The notes under the pieces were generated by a model. It did no database searches. It worked only from the letters and a program-made list of their open reading frames with translations, and was not told the DNA's origin. From UBA10438 sp044238605 (GTDB lineage: Bacteria; Bacteroidota; Ignavibacteria; Kapaibacteriales; Kapaibacteriaceae), in the NCBI GenBank assembly GCA_044238605.1, contig JBIICY010000004.1:1-64000 (forward strand): 64,000 bases of DNA, read 5' to 3'. Positions 7,820-17,190 of the stretch are shown here, piece by piece. Within the stretch, counting starts at the first letter, position 1. Every line of letters starts with the position of its first letter. Both the position numbers and the translations under genes were made by a program.

Positions 7820-9595
7820 ATGCCCCAGATCATTATAGACGGACAGATCATAGAGGCAGCTCAAGGAAAGACCATCATTGAGGCTGCGCTCGACAATGGC
7901 ATCACGATCCCGCACTTCTGCTGGCACCCTGCGTTGTCGGTAGCGGGAAACTGCCGTATGTGTCTTGTGAACGTTGGTTCGCACAAGAAGGATGTTGATG
8001 GCTCGCTGATGTATGCAGATGATGGCTCACCAGTAGTAAACTGGATGCCGAAGATGCAGATCGCCTGTGCCACTCCTGTGTCGGACGGGATGATCATCGA
8101 CACATCGAGCAAGAAAACCGAAACCGCACAGAATGCGGTGATGGAATTCCTGCTCGTAAACCACCCGTTGGACTGCCCGATCTGCGACGAAGCAGGCCAG
8201 TGCAAGCTGCAGGAATATGCATTTGTACATTCCAAAGGCAAGAGCCGCTTTGAAGAAGAGAAGACGCACAAAGAAAAGCGCATTGAGCTTGGCCCGAACG
8301 TGATGTTCGATGGCGAGCGCTGCATTTCGTGCTCGCGCTGCATCCGTTTTGCAGATGAAGTAGCCAAGCAGCCTGTGCTGTCGTTTGTGCAGCGTGGAGA
8401 CAAGGTTACGATCAGAACTTTCCCGGGTACCACCTTTGACAGCGAATACTCGATGAACGTCATCGATATATGTCCGGTTGGCGCCCTCACAAGCATGGAC
8501 TTCCGCTTCAAGGCGCGCGTCTGGGAAATGTCGTTCACAGATTCTGTATGCCCAGGCTGTGCCCGCGGCTGCAACATCAAGATCGGCGTGATGAACAACG
8601 AGGTACTGCGCTCGGAGCCGCGCACCAACATGCATGTCAATGCATACTGGATGTGCGATACCGGACGTCTTGCTGTGCCTGGTCTTGTAAACGATAACCG
8701 CCTAAGCGGTCCAAAGCTGCGCCAAAACGGTATGCTCGTAGACGCATCATGGGATGATGCAATCAACGCCGCTGCGGCAGCGCTCAAGGGGCTTAAGGGC
8801 AACGAAATCGCCGTTGTTGGATCAGCAAGCGCATCGAACGAAGACAGTTATTTGCTCGGAAAGCTTGCGCACGACGTGCTCAAGACGGGCAATGTAGACT
8901 TCATCAAGCACAACGACCACACGTTTGGCGACAACGTTCTACGACTCAACGACCGTTCGCCGAATGCCATTGGAGCACACTCTGTTGGCATTGCTCCGAA
9001 GAATGGTGGACACTCCGTTGACGCATTAGCAGAGCGCATCAATCATGGCCAGATCAAGGCCCTGATCGTGATGGGCGATGACCTCGGCGCTCACTCAGAA
9101 GCACTGGCACATGCTGCTGCGAAGGTGGACACACTTATCGTGATTGCTTCGCACAATAGCACAACTGCTCAGCAGGCCAACGTGCTGTTGCCGATGGCAG
9201 CATGGGCAGAGACAGACGGTACGTTTACGAACACCACGCATCGTGTACAGAAGTTTGATGCCGCTGTTGTAACCAAGGACAACATGCGTTCAATGGGCAT
9301 GAAGATGAGCCGTTGGGACAAGTTCGGTGCACCAAACGACAGATGGTCGCAAGGCGAAAAGCGCGACAGTCGTCAGGGCTGGCGTATCGCAATGCAGATT
9401 GCAAACGCTCTTGGTGCAGGCTGGACATTTACGTCCACTTCATCAGTATTCGACCACATCGCATCACATGTTGATGCATTCAAGGGAATGAGCTACGAAG
9501 TTCTCAAGGCATATCATGGTCTTGTGCTCGGAAAGGGCACAACTCCGGATCCAGTAGGCGTTGTTTACGAATCGCATGTGATGAAACCACAGTAG
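7820..9595 (+). CDS. nuoG: NADH-quinone oxidoreductase subunit G
   Basis: Electron-carrying subunit of the complex I peripheral arm. Cluster ligands can be placed: 2Fe-2S at Cys34, 45, 48 and 83; the His-Cys3 4Fe-4S site at His115, Cys119, 122 and 128; a 4Fe-4S site at Cys168, 171, 174 and 218; and a CxxCxxxC...C site (Cys244, 247, 251, 279) matching the extra N7 cluster of some bacterial NuoG. A shortened molybdopterin-oxidoreductase-like domain follows. At 591 residues it is much shorter than E. coli NuoG (~900). It heads a three-gene nuoGHI run; nuoA-F and nuoJ-N are not adjacent. Confidence 0.95.
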   Translation: MPQIIIDGQIIEAAQGKTIIEAALDNGITIPHFCWHPALSVAGNCRMCLVNVGSHKKDVDGSLMYADDGSPVVNWMPKMQIACATPVSDGMIIDTSSKKTETAQNAVMEFLLVNHPLDCPICDEAGQCKLQEYAFVHSKGKSRFEEEKTHKEKRIELGPNVMFDGERCISCSRCIRFADEVAKQPVLSFVQRGDKVTIRTFPGTTFDSEYSMNVIDICPVGALTSMDFRFKARVWEMSFTDSVCPGCARGCNIKIGVMNNEVLRSEPRTNMHVNAYWMCDTGRLAVPGLVNDNRLSGPKLRQNGMLVDASWDDAINAAAAALKGLKGNEIAVVGSASASNEDSYLLGKLAHDVLKTGNVDFIKHNDHTFGDNVLRLNDRSPNAIGAHSVGIAPKNGGHSVDALAERINHGQIKALIVMGDDLGAHSEALAHAAAKVDTLIVIASHNSTTAQQANVLLPMAAWAETDGTFTNTTHRVQKFDAAVVTKDNMRSMGMKMSRWDKFGAPNDRWSQGEKRDSRQGWRIAMQIANALGAGWTFTSTSSVFDHIASHVDAFKGMSYEVLKAYHGLVLGKGTTPDPVGVVYESHVMKPQ

Positions 9596-9599
9596 ACCT

Positions 9600-10664
9600 A
9601 TGACTCTATCAACACAGCTTATCATTGCGCTTGCGCAAGCAGGAATCCTGGTAAACCTGATGCTCGTTGCGGCAGCCTACATGGTGCTTGCCGAGCGTAA
9701 GATTTCTGCATGGATTCAGAACCGCGTTGGACCAAACCGAGTAGGTCCATGGGGCTTGTTTCAGTCGTTTGCCGACGTATTCAAGCTCTACCTCAAGGAA
9801 GATGTTGTTCCAGCAGCTGCAGATTACAAGTTCCATGCATTAGCGCCAGTAATCTCGATTGCGGTTGCCATTACGGTGTATGCGCTCATCCCGTTTAGTC
9901 CTGAAGTAACCATCGATGGCATTACCTACAGCCTTACGATGGCACCGAACATGGACATCGGCATTCTGGCTGTGCTCGCTATGACGTCTGTTGGCGTATA
10001 CGGTGTAGCCTTGGCTGGATGGAGCTCGAACAACAAGTACTCGCTCATGGGCGGCCTTCGCTCATCAGCGCAGATGATCAGCTACGAACTCTCGATGGGC
10101 CTTGCCATCATCGCAGTGGTGCTTTGTGCAGGTTCATTGAATCTTGTAGAGATGATCAAACAGCAGAACACCGGTGCATGGTACGTGATGTATCAGCCGT
10201 TTGGCTTTATCCTGTTCTTCATCACTGCGCTTGCTGAGACCAACCGTGCCCCCTTCGACCTTCCAGAAGCAGAACCAGAACTCGTTGGTGGATATCACAC
10301 CGAGTACTCTGGTATGAAGTTTGGTCTGCTCTACCTTGCCGAGTATGCGAACATGTTGGCGTCTAGCGCCATCATGGCAGCATTGTATCTTGGTGGATGG
10401 GATGCGATTCCGTTTGTAGATGATGCAGCTGTTCTTGGGCAGTTCATTACGGACCCAACATCGCTGTCTATCGCCCTTGCACTTCTTGGACACGTTGTGT
10501 TCCTCACAAAGGCATTCGCGCTGGTCTTCGTCTTCATCTGGATTCGTTGGTCGCTTCCACGCTTCCGATATGACCAGCTGATGAATCTTGGGTGGAAGAT
10601 CCTTCTTCCAATATCGCTCGTGAACGTAATCATCACGGGCTTGGTTATACACTTCACGAAGTAA
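9600..10664 (+). CDS. nuoH: NADH-quinone oxidoreductase subunit H
   Basis: Membrane subunit that forms much of the quinone-access chamber of complex I. At 354 residues with about eight transmembrane helices it is full length. Conserved features include AERKISAWIQNRVGPNRVGPWGLFQ near the N-terminus and the ETNRAPFDLPEAEPELVGGY loop that lines the quinone site. The gene starts 4 bases after the nuoG stop and is followed by nuoI after 18 bases, so the three are one operon. Confidence 0.97.
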   Translation: MTLSTQLIIALAQAGILVNLMLVAAAYMVLAERKISAWIQNRVGPNRVGPWGLFQSFADVFKLYLKEDVVPAAADYKFHALAPVISIAVAITVYALIPFSPEVTIDGITYSLTMAPNMDIGILAVLAMTSVGVYGVALAGWSSNNKYSLMGGLRSSAQMISYELSMGLAIIAVVLCAGSLNLVEMIKQQNTGAWYVMYQPFGFILFFITALAETNRAPFDLPEAEPELVGGYHTEYSGMKFGLLYLAEYANMLASSAIMAALYLGGWDAIPFVDDAAVLGQFITDPTSLSIALALLGHVVFLTKAFALVFVFIWIRWSLPRFRYDQLMNLGWKILLPISLVNVIITGLVIHFTK

Positions 10665-10682
10665 ACAACGACACACACGATT

Positions 10683-11183
10683 ATGGCAAACGTTACCTCG
10701 AACACCGAATCACAACGTCTGAATTTTTGGGAGCGCATTTATCTTCCAGAGATCGCTAAGGGGCTTGGCCTGACGCTGCGTCAGATGTTCCGTCCAACGT
10801 TTACACGTCAGTACCCCGAAGAACGCTGGATCCCAGAAGGATCATACCGTGGTCGCCCCGTACTTGTCCAGGAGGAGGACGGCGAACGCTGCGTAGCCTG
10901 TGGACTGTGCTCGCGTGTCTGCCCAGCACTCGCAATTGAAGTGCGCGCCGGCGAAACCGAAAAAGAGAAAGAGCGTTACCCCGAGAAGTTCGAGATCAAC
11001 ATGCTTCGTTGCATCTACTGCGGCTTCTGCGAAGAAGTATGTCCAGAAGAAGCAATCGTGATGAGCAAGGACTACGAACTTGTTTTCGGCTCCCAAGAAG
11101 AGGGCATTCTCGGCAAAGACAAGCTTCTGGTTCCTGTAGCTCAGCTGCAAGAGCGCTTGGAGTTCTTGCGTCAGTGGAGATAA
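10683..11183 (+). CDS. nuoI: NADH-quinone oxidoreductase subunit I
   Basis: Ferredoxin-like complex I subunit carrying two 4Fe-4S clusters that pass electrons to the N2 site. The two binding motifs are clear: CVACGLCSRVCP, with its partner Cys, and CIYCGFCEEVCPEEAI. The 166-residue length is normal. It is the last gene of the nuoGHI block. nuoJ, which usually follows, is absent; a heptanucleotide array begins right after the stop codon. Confidence 0.97.
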   Translation: MANVTSNTESQRLNFWERIYLPEIAKGLGLTLRQMFRPTFTRQYPEERWIPEGSYRGRPVLVQEEDGERCVACGLCSRVCPALAIEVRAGETEKEKERYPEKFEINMLRCIYCGFCEEVCPEEAIVMSKDYELVFGSQEEGILGKDKLLVPVAQLQERLEFLRQWR

Positions 11184-11262
11184 GAGAGCAGCGAGCAGCG
11201 AACAGCGAGCAGCGAACAGCGAGCAGTGAGTACCTAGTACCTAGTACCTAGTACCTAGTACC
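11184..11262. repeat. Heptanucleotide array (GCAGCGA then CTAGTAC units)
   Basis: About six GAGCAGC/GAACAGC-type 7-bp units are followed by about five CTAGTAC units. Two unit families are therefore fused in one array. It lies between the converging nuoI and vapC genes. Confidence 0.9.
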
Positions 11263-11268
11263 ATCGAT

Positions 11269-11670
11269 CTATTCCCAAACCACCTCGATCTGGTCCAACG
11301 CAGAAAATGTCTTGTCGGCCGTGACAATATGCAGACCGTCCACGATGGCCTGAGCTGCGATGATCCGGTCAAACGGGTCTCGATTATACCACTCCAAACA
11401 AGCAGCAATACGCGTGTGATGCGCATGGACGGGCAGCATCTTAAACCCGTACGCCGGCAGGTGGTGGAGAATTGACTCTACAAACTCAGGTGTGATGTCG
11501 TGATCACCTTTAGCAGCTTTCTGCCAGAGTTCATACATAGAAATGGCGGACCAGAACACATTACAATCACCGCGTGTAATCATGTTTCGTGCTCTTGCCG
11601 GCAATACCGATGGCTTAGAGTCATACCAAATCAAGGCATGTGTATCTAACAATAGATCTGGATGTTTCAC
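11269..11670 (-). CDS. PIN-domain toxin, VapC family
   Basis: Predicted endoribonuclease toxin of a type II toxin-antitoxin pair. PIN-domain acidic residues are all visible: Asp9 in LLLDTHALIWY, Glu47 in ISMYELWQKA, Asp98/Asp101 in RDPFDRIIAAQA, and Asp119 in VTADKTF. The 133-residue length is typical. It overlaps the upstream antitoxin gene by 4 bases, as expected for coupled TA translation. The RNA target is unknown; many VapC toxins cut initiator tRNA or rRNA loops. Confidence 0.92.
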   Translation of the reverse strand: MKHPDLLLDTHALIWYDSKPSVLPARARNMITRGDCNVFWSAISMYELWQKAAKGDHDITPEFVESILHHLPAYGFKMLPVHAHHTRIAACLEWYNRDPFDRIIAAQAIVDGLHIVTADKTFSALDQIEVVWE

Positions 11671-11930
11671 GCTGTATTCATTGTGTTTAGAGGATCATTT
11701 GGGTTCTCTTCGTACACATCAGGATTCGTGTCAGAAAGTAAATCCCAACCAGAGTAATCGGCGTTTTCACACAAATGTGCGCCAAGCCCAATTGGTCGTG
11801 CCCGCTTGATCGGTTCCAGTGTTACAACTGGCACACCGCGCCGTGCGATTGCAATTGTCTCACCCTGCAATGCCTGCTCCACAAGTTGGGACAGCGTAGT
11901 CTTTGCTTCATGCATATTGATCACCTTCAT
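11667..11930 (-). CDS. Antitoxin, Phd/YefM-type
   Basis: An 87-residue partner of the PIN toxin. The N-terminus (MKVINMHEAKTTLSQLVEQA, then GETIAIARRGVPVVTLEP) is the Phd/YefM DNA-binding dimer fold, which lets the complex repress its own promoter. The acidic C-terminal tail (NADYSGWDLLSDTNPDVYEEN) should wrap the toxin. It is first in the operon. Confidence 0.9.
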   Translation of the reverse strand: MKVINMHEAKTTLSQLVEQALQGETIAIARRGVPVVTLEPIKRARPIGLGAHLCENADYSGWDLLSDTNPDVYEENPNDPLNTMNTA

Positions 11931-12009
11931 AGCTATCTACCTTGAAACGAGTAAAATGTGACAGCGAGAATAGAGAATGGCTAGAAATAGTGAAAGTTAG
12001 CTAGGAGAA

Positions 12010-12100
12010 GGTACGAGGACTAGGGACTAGGTACTAGGTACTAGGGACTAGGGACTAGGTACAGGATAATCGCTGCTCGCTGTTCGCTGCTCGCTGGCCG
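12010..12100. repeat. Heptanucleotide array (CTAGGGA/CTAGGTA then GCTCGCT units)
   Basis: About seven units of GGACTAG/GTACTAG run from 12010 to 12062. After a 10-base break come GCTGCTC/GCTGTTC units (12069-12100), the inverse of the GCAGCGA family. The array separates the antitoxin gene's 5' side from the 3' end of the response-regulator gene. Apart from it, 11931-12009 holds nothing I can assign. Confidence 0.9.
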
Positions 12101-12104
12101 CTAC

Positions 12105-12719
12105 TTACAGCAGCTTCTTCAATGCACTCCGGCTGTTTACTTGCAGCTTTTTGTACACGTTACGTATGTGCGTCTTGGCCGTCTCGGGAGCAATGAAGAG
12201 CTCTTCGCTGATCTCTTTGTAGGACTTTCCTAATGCAAATGCGCGCATGATATCTTCTTCGCGTGGAGAAAGGTCGCTGAAGTCTGTTTTTGACCGCACC
12301 TTGTTCCGAAAGGTATCTAGTGCTTTGCGGGCAACAGCTCGCGACATGGGAGATCCGCCGCTGAGGAGGTCGAGAATGCTCGGAATAAGCTCGAGATCTA
12401 AACGATCTTTGGTGATGTAGCCATTGGCACCTGAGACAATAGCCTCGAAGATCTTGGCGTAGTCTTCGAAAGACGATACAACGAGAAATTCCGACTTAAT
12501 GTCTCTACGTCTACACTCTCGCAGGACCGAGAGTCCGGTGATGTCGGGTAGGATAACATCGAGTAGGACAACCGTTGGTATGTGCTCCTTGATTAGTGTA
12601 ACGGCCTGACGTCCAGACGCGGTGATTGCCGCAATAGAGAAGTCTGGCTGTGCCTCGATAAGCCCCTTGATCTCATCTGCGAATATTGGATCGTCTTCAA
12701 CGATAAGAACGGACGTCAT
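12105..12719 (-). CDS. NarL/FixJ-family response regulator
   Basis: A 204-residue two-component output protein. The receiver domain has the acidic pocket (VEDD near residues 8-10), phospho-acceptor Asp54 (VVLLDVILPD) and a lysine in ITKDRLD. A LuxR-type HTH follows (DLSPREEDIMRAFALGKSYK, then APETAKTHIRNVYKKLQV). Phosphorylation by the adjacent kinase should control DNA binding. The start overlaps the kinase stop by 4 bases. Target genes are unknown; the nearest candidate is the LamG/T9SS gene on the other side of the kinase. Confidence 0.93.
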   Translation of the reverse strand: MTSVLIVEDDPIFADEIKGLIEAQPDFSIAAITASGRQAVTLIKEHIPTVVLLDVILPDITGLSVLRECRRRDIKSEFLVVSSFEDYAKIFEAIVSGANGYITKDRLDLELIPSILDLLSGGSPMSRAVARKALDTFRNKVRSKTDFSDLSPREEDIMRAFALGKSYKEISEELFIAPETAKTHIRNVYKKLQVNSRSALKKLL

Positions 12720-15613
12720 GACTGTGCTCGTTGCGAAGCTGGGAAAGTTATACTGTATCGTGTCCCATGTTCCGGCGCTGATTCGGACACTACAACAGCC
12801 TTGATGCGTTTTGCTCTGCGTTCAATGTTATGTAACCCGTTACCACGTTTTGCGGAAGAATCGAACCCTGTGCCGTTATCGGACCACGTAATGATCGTAT
12901 ATGAATCATCAGACCGAATCGAGAACGCAACATGGGTAGCACTTGCATGCCTGATGGTGTTTGTGAGCATCTCGGAAATGATCATGAGCAGTTCATGGCG
13001 GCTTGCATTGTCATGACTCGATGTTTCATTCACATTGACATCGATCGAACATTCAATGCGAGCATCCTTGCATGATTCAGACACATACTCCCTCATGGAA
13101 CTGTAGAAGTCAAGATCTGTCATCGAAGAATCAGACATGAGCGTTAGTAGGTTTCGCAGTGATCGCACCGTCACAATCGTCATGTCATGAATCCGTGCAA
13201 GCACTTCATCGTGATTCTCTGGCGATGCCTGCCGCGCCAGTGATGCAATGCGAACAAGCCTGCTACCAATCATGTCGTGCATGTCTTCGCGCAGGAGTTC
13301 CAGTTGCTGAGCCTTTGCTGTATCGATTGAATCCTGCTGTTGCTTCCTTCGCCTGCGAACTACCTGAACACTCATCACGATTGTTGCAATGGCACACGTT
13401 CCGTACAGTAGGGAAGTAAACAGGGATTTGCGCACAAGTGATGTGTCAACAGGTACGAAGTATTGCGATGCTTGTAGCGGTGCAGAGATGAAGTAGCCGC
13501 TGGCTGCGCTGGACGGCGTGATCTGTGAGTACCAGAAGAACTTTCTATTTGATGGGAACCAATCATCTCCGAGCTGAGCGGCTTCCCTGTAGTAAAGAGG
13601 AAACCCAGATGTGACAAGATTCGATGCTATGCAGATTGTGTACTGCACATCGGGATCGCATTGATATGAGGCATCATGAGATAGCTTCCATGGAGCTTGG
13701 TCGTAGCTATCATGTGATGGCTTGATATAAAGATTCGGTTTGAACGAATAGGATTGCTGATGTAGTGGTATAGTTACAACAGCATGACCGTCAGTGTAAA
13801 TGCATGAGAGAATTCCATGTTTTCGAAACACGCTAATTGCTCGGTCGCTGGAGCGATCGAAAGGTATCGGGACCGCGAACTGTGGCCATCCATGATGTTG
13901 AGATGTGTCTATAATATCGAGATTGTCCAAATGCCGAAGCGCAATGAATGGCCGTGAAGAACCAATCTGCACTGGGAAAACATCTTCCTCTCGCGTGCTC
14001 GAAGAACCATGCGACACGGCTGTTTGGGCGGAAACAAACACAGTATCACGCCCGTTCGATGTCCAGCTCCGTGAGAAGATGTTCCCATCCTGATAGGCTG
14101 TGAGAAACGCCTTGGTGTAGTTTGCATCTGTCTGCAACGCATTTACCGGATGGCACACTCTACGTGCAGGGTCGTAGACAACACAAGCAAGTGAAGGGGC
14201 ATCTCTGCGCTTCACAAGAATAAACCGTTCATCGAGTGGAAGCAGGGCAACGCTGCGATTGCTGCGGCCAATCGGAATTTGCCTTGTTTCCACCTGCGCG
14301 AGAGCAGTTGTTCCGATGAGCTCGAGTGTTATTCTGTCGTAGCAATAGAGCGTTGATTCATGTAGCACGATAAATGTGTTTTGGTCTACTGAAAGAACAT
14401 CGATGTGATTGTCTGTTCCACGTAACGACCGGGGAAGTACACTCGACATTTGGCGGCCTGAATTGATGCGCACGATCGAGTCTCGGGTGAAGCTGATAAT
14501 CGAGTTGTCATCAAGGGGCAGTGCACACCGAATTTGATTTCGAGATGTGAAGACCGTGTCTATCGCAGCAAGAGATGCTTCACCAATCGAATTGGACTGT
14601 TCTTCCATGTACAACGGCTCTTGAAGGAGCCATTGATCGCCACGAAGGACATATGTGCCAAACCTCGTGGCGTATGCCAACTCACCATCCCTTGATGGTA
14701 CGATTGAATCTGTCCATGCCAGCAGGGTGCCGTCTGCAGGAAATCTCCTGATAACTGGCTTTGGTATTGCGGCAAGGATTGCATTCTTCGAGAACCAGGA
14801 ATTCTTCCATGTACCACGAGTGCTCTTGATAACATGGTCGTACATATCGATGTACTTCTGCGAATCAGCCCCATAAACAAGACGCATATCCTCGTTCCAT
14901 GTATCAAACTGTTTGATGGAGTGAATCAGATTGACATCTGTTACCGTATCGGCCATCTGTTTTGTAGCAGATAGACTGGAGTATTGGGTATGAGCATTGC
15001 GATACTCCGTGAGGCTGTGAAGAGCTTCTTTGCGCAACCGCAGCTTCATGTAGATGCTATAGAGTATTCGCTGGGTCCAGATCACGCCACGAAGCGAACT
15101 TTCTGCACGAAACAGCGAGTCTGCCTGCAGTGTATAAGTCAGAGCAGTTCGTAGCAAGCCAACTCTCTCGTACTCCATCCCAAGGTTTGCGAGAGCATTG
15201 GAGCTTGTCATCGAACTGGCAATCGCTATCCGCGCATATCGTGACCGTGCGGCATTGTAGCTGCCCCAATATCGAAGGTCGTGAGGAATGCCCATGTCTA
15301 ACGATCCCGTAAGGGGGCTCGCCCCTTTCAGCGTTATGACATACGAACCTACATCATGTCTATTTGCATGGGCTGCTTCAGCAATTCTCATGACCAGTAC
15401 ATTATAGAGTGTATCACACTCATGATCACACTCTGTGATCACTCGTTGTCTGATGTCTGCTACCTCTTGCCACAGAGCGGTGTCAAGAGTATTGCCGGCG
15501 TTCAGCCGCGCCTGAAGGAGAGTTAAATCATTATGCAGTGCATTCCTTGAGCACGCCGCCAGACATATAGCTGCTAAACATATCACGAGTTGAATAAATG
15601 AACGTAAACACAT
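12716..15613 (-). CDS. Large hybrid-architecture sensor histidine kinase with lipoprotein-type N-terminus
   Basis: A 965-residue kinase. It begins with a signal sequence ending in a lipobox (CLAAC, Cys21). A TPR-like helical part follows (about residues 30-290), then a long beta-rich, propeller-like sensor region (about 300-720), one transmembrane helix (SLLYGTCAIATIVMSVQVV, about 735-755) followed by RRRRK, a HisKA_3 helix with the phospho-acceptor in REDMHDMIGSRL (His about 778), and a HATPase domain (NTIRHASATH, DNGTGFD, GNGLHNIERR). The family autophosphorylates and passes phosphate to NarL-type regulators, here the overlapping downstream gene. Signal unknown. A lipid-modified N-terminus on a membrane kinase is unusual. 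Confidence 0.88.
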   Translation of the reverse strand: MCLRSFIQLVICLAAICLAACSRNALHNDLTLLQARLNAGNTLDTALWQEVADIRQRVITECDHECDTLYNVLVMRIAEAAHANRHDVGSYVITLKGASPLTGSLDMGIPHDLRYWGSYNAARSRYARIAIASSMTSSNALANLGMEYERVGLLRTALTYTLQADSLFRAESSLRGVIWTQRILYSIYMKLRLRKEALHSLTEYRNAHTQYSSLSATKQMADTVTDVNLIHSIKQFDTWNEDMRLVYGADSQKYIDMYDHVIKSTRGTWKNSWFSKNAILAAIPKPVIRRFPADGTLLAWTDSIVPSRDGELAYATRFGTYVLRGDQWLLQEPLYMEEQSNSIGEASLAAIDTVFTSRNQIRCALPLDDNSIISFTRDSIVRINSGRQMSSVLPRSLRGTDNHIDVLSVDQNTFIVLHESTLYCYDRITLELIGTTALAQVETRQIPIGRSNRSVALLPLDERFILVKRRDAPSLACVVYDPARRVCHPVNALQTDANYTKAFLTAYQDGNIFSRSWTSNGRDTVFVSAQTAVSHGSSSTREEDVFPVQIGSSRPFIALRHLDNLDIIDTSQHHGWPQFAVPIPFDRSSDRAISVFRKHGILSCIYTDGHAVVTIPLHQQSYSFKPNLYIKPSHDSYDQAPWKLSHDASYQCDPDVQYTICIASNLVTSGFPLYYREAAQLGDDWFPSNRKFFWYSQITPSSAASGYFISAPLQASQYFVPVDTSLVRKSLFTSLLYGTCAIATIVMSVQVVRRRRKQQQDSIDTAKAQQLELLREDMHDMIGSRLVRIASLARQASPENHDEVLARIHDMTIVTVRSLRNLLTLMSDSSMTDLDFYSSMREYVSESCKDARIECSIDVNVNETSSHDNASRHELLMIISEMLTNTIRHASATHVAFSIRSDDSYTIITWSDNGTGFDSSAKRGNGLHNIERRAKRIKAVVVSESAPEHGTRYSITFPASQRAQS

Positions 15614-15779
15614 TAATCGAAGAATAACAAACTGGAACGATTCGAAAATGACGAATAATGGGGTAGTACTGATCTCAACATGCTGAAGGAGAAGTCTACC
15701 TCATTTATCAACAAATCCAATGCCGATAAACATACGTAGACTGGTCTATGAGTTCATCCCAATAAAAAGAGGTTCTGCA

Positions 15780-17084
15780 GTGTACATAAAGACTCAATTC
15801 TCACTGACATTGGCGCTGCTAGTGTTAAGCGTTTGTCATGCATCAGCGCAAGTACCTAGCTACATCCAAAAGAATGGCCTCGTAGTTTGCTATTCATTTG
15901 ATAACACGCTGGAAGATATTGGGCCGCTTGGGTACGATGCTCTACCTGCACAGGCTTTTATTCCGGGCTACACGAAAGACAGGTTCAACAGAGACTTGGG
16001 AGCTATCAAACTTGATTCTCAGAGTCTTGTCGTACTTGATGCACCTGAGCTTAGGTTGAAAAAGGGCTCACTTGGATGCTGGTTCAATACCAGCGAGGCG
16101 CGCTATCAGTGGCTGATTCATAAGACTAAACTTGCAGCTGCACCGCAAGAAGTTGCGAATGAGAATTACCAACTGGTCATCAATGTTGACGATGGTGCTG
16201 CAGGAGTTGCTCTGCGAGGTGCGTCTAAGTATGACTCAGAATGTAAGTTCGGACAAGGCTGGATTGTGACGGATTTGAATGATCCAAACAAGGCGCTCAA
16301 CAATGGACAGTGGCATCATGCAGTTTACACCTGGGATGAGTCTGAAGCAATCCTGTGGCTTGATGGCGTGATTGTCGAGCGTACAGCAATGAATGGCAAA
16401 CTCGGAGATGATTGCGCAGGAAGTGATTTGCATTTTGGCCGGGATTGGAACGAAGGAAGCCCATTATACAGCGGAAACATGGATGAGATAGCTCTATGGA
16501 ACGTAAAGCTGACGGAAGAAGATGTTGTAAGGTGGTATAAAGGCACGAACGACTGTGTACCACAATATGCTTCCGACTCCATACTCGGCTACCGCAATGT
16601 AGAGACACATCAGGTTGTGACGTATGCCCTGCGGAATAATCCAGCGCTATCGTACAAGTGGATAGCGACGGGTGGCTACATGCTTGGCGCATCCACGAAT
16701 CATTTCTGTGATGTGATCTGGGGTTACGACAAAAACGGAAGCGTGTGCTGTATTGTGAGCGATAGTACCTGCTCGGATACGGTCTGTGTAACCACGACGA
16801 TAAACAACAAGACAACGGGTGGTATAGCAGGGGACGATGTAGACGTACCAACGATGTCCGTTAAGCCTATCCCTGCGGCCGACATGATTGACATCTCAAC
16901 GGCCCTAGGCGATAAGCAGGCACACTTCGAACTCGTTGATGTTACAGGTGTTGCTCTGCAACGTGTGCAGGGGATCTACGCGCGCATGAGCGTATCTGAT
17001 GTTGCACCGGGTGTGTATCACATTGTCCAGCGCGATGTGCTGGGTAACGTGCTCGACATGGAACGAGTGGTCATCAAGCGATAA
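15780..17084 (+). CDS. Secreted LamG-domain protein with T9SS C-terminal sorting domain
   Basis: An extracellular protein. The signal peptide (LTLALLVLSVCHASAQ) is followed by a concanavalin-A-like LamG domain (GLVVCYSFDNTLEDIGPLG through MDEIALWNVKLTEEDV, about residues 30-250) with the HHAVYTWD/ILWLDG hallmark. A PKD-like segment (LSYKWIATGGYML) precedes the C-terminal ~75 residues (VKPIPAADMIDIS, then FELVDVTGVAL, then DVAPGVYHIV, then ERVVIKR), a type A T9SS sorting domain. I prefer GTG 15780, which has AAAGAGG upstream and puts the signal peptide at the start. ATG 15720 is in frame. It probably binds polysaccharide or protein at the cell surface; the ligand is unknown. Confidence 0.8.
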   Translation: MYIKTQFSLTLALLVLSVCHASAQVPSYIQKNGLVVCYSFDNTLEDIGPLGYDALPAQAFIPGYTKDRFNRDLGAIKLDSQSLVVLDAPELRLKKGSLGCWFNTSEARYQWLIHKTKLAAAPQEVANENYQLVINVDDGAAGVALRGASKYDSECKFGQGWIVTDLNDPNKALNNGQWHHAVYTWDESEAILWLDGVIVERTAMNGKLGDDCAGSDLHFGRDWNEGSPLYSGNMDEIALWNVKLTEEDVVRWYKGTNDCVPQYASDSILGYRNVETHQVVTYALRNNPALSYKWIATGGYMLGASTNHFCDVIWGYDKNGSVCCIVSDSTCSDTVCVTTTINNKTTGGIAGDDVDVPTMSVKPIPAADMIDISTALGDKQAHFELVDVTGVALQRVQGIYARMSVSDVAPGVYHIVQRDVLGNVLDMERVVIKR

Positions 17085-17095
17085 GTAACTCGGCT

Positions 17096-17162
17096 ACGCC
17101 GCCCATGGAATTTGTAACCACAGCATTTTGCTGGTAGCGTGTACAGAAGTCATGGGCGGCGT
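17096..17162. terminator. 12-bp inverted repeat between convergent genes
   Basis: ACGCCGCCCATG (17096-17107) is the exact inverse of CATGGGCGGCGT (17151-17162). The 43-base loop contains a smaller CAGCA/TGCTG hairpin. It sits between two genes that converge, so a bidirectional terminator or RNA-end structure is likely. There is no long U-tract on either side. Confidence 0.5.
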
Positions 17163-17190
17163 TGGTATTTATTCTCGTTCCCAGTTGTTT

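Noticed and set aside
7861..8802. 313-codon antisense frame opposite nuoG
   Set aside because: Cysteine-rich by mirror of the nuoG cluster motifs; nuoG is unambiguous.
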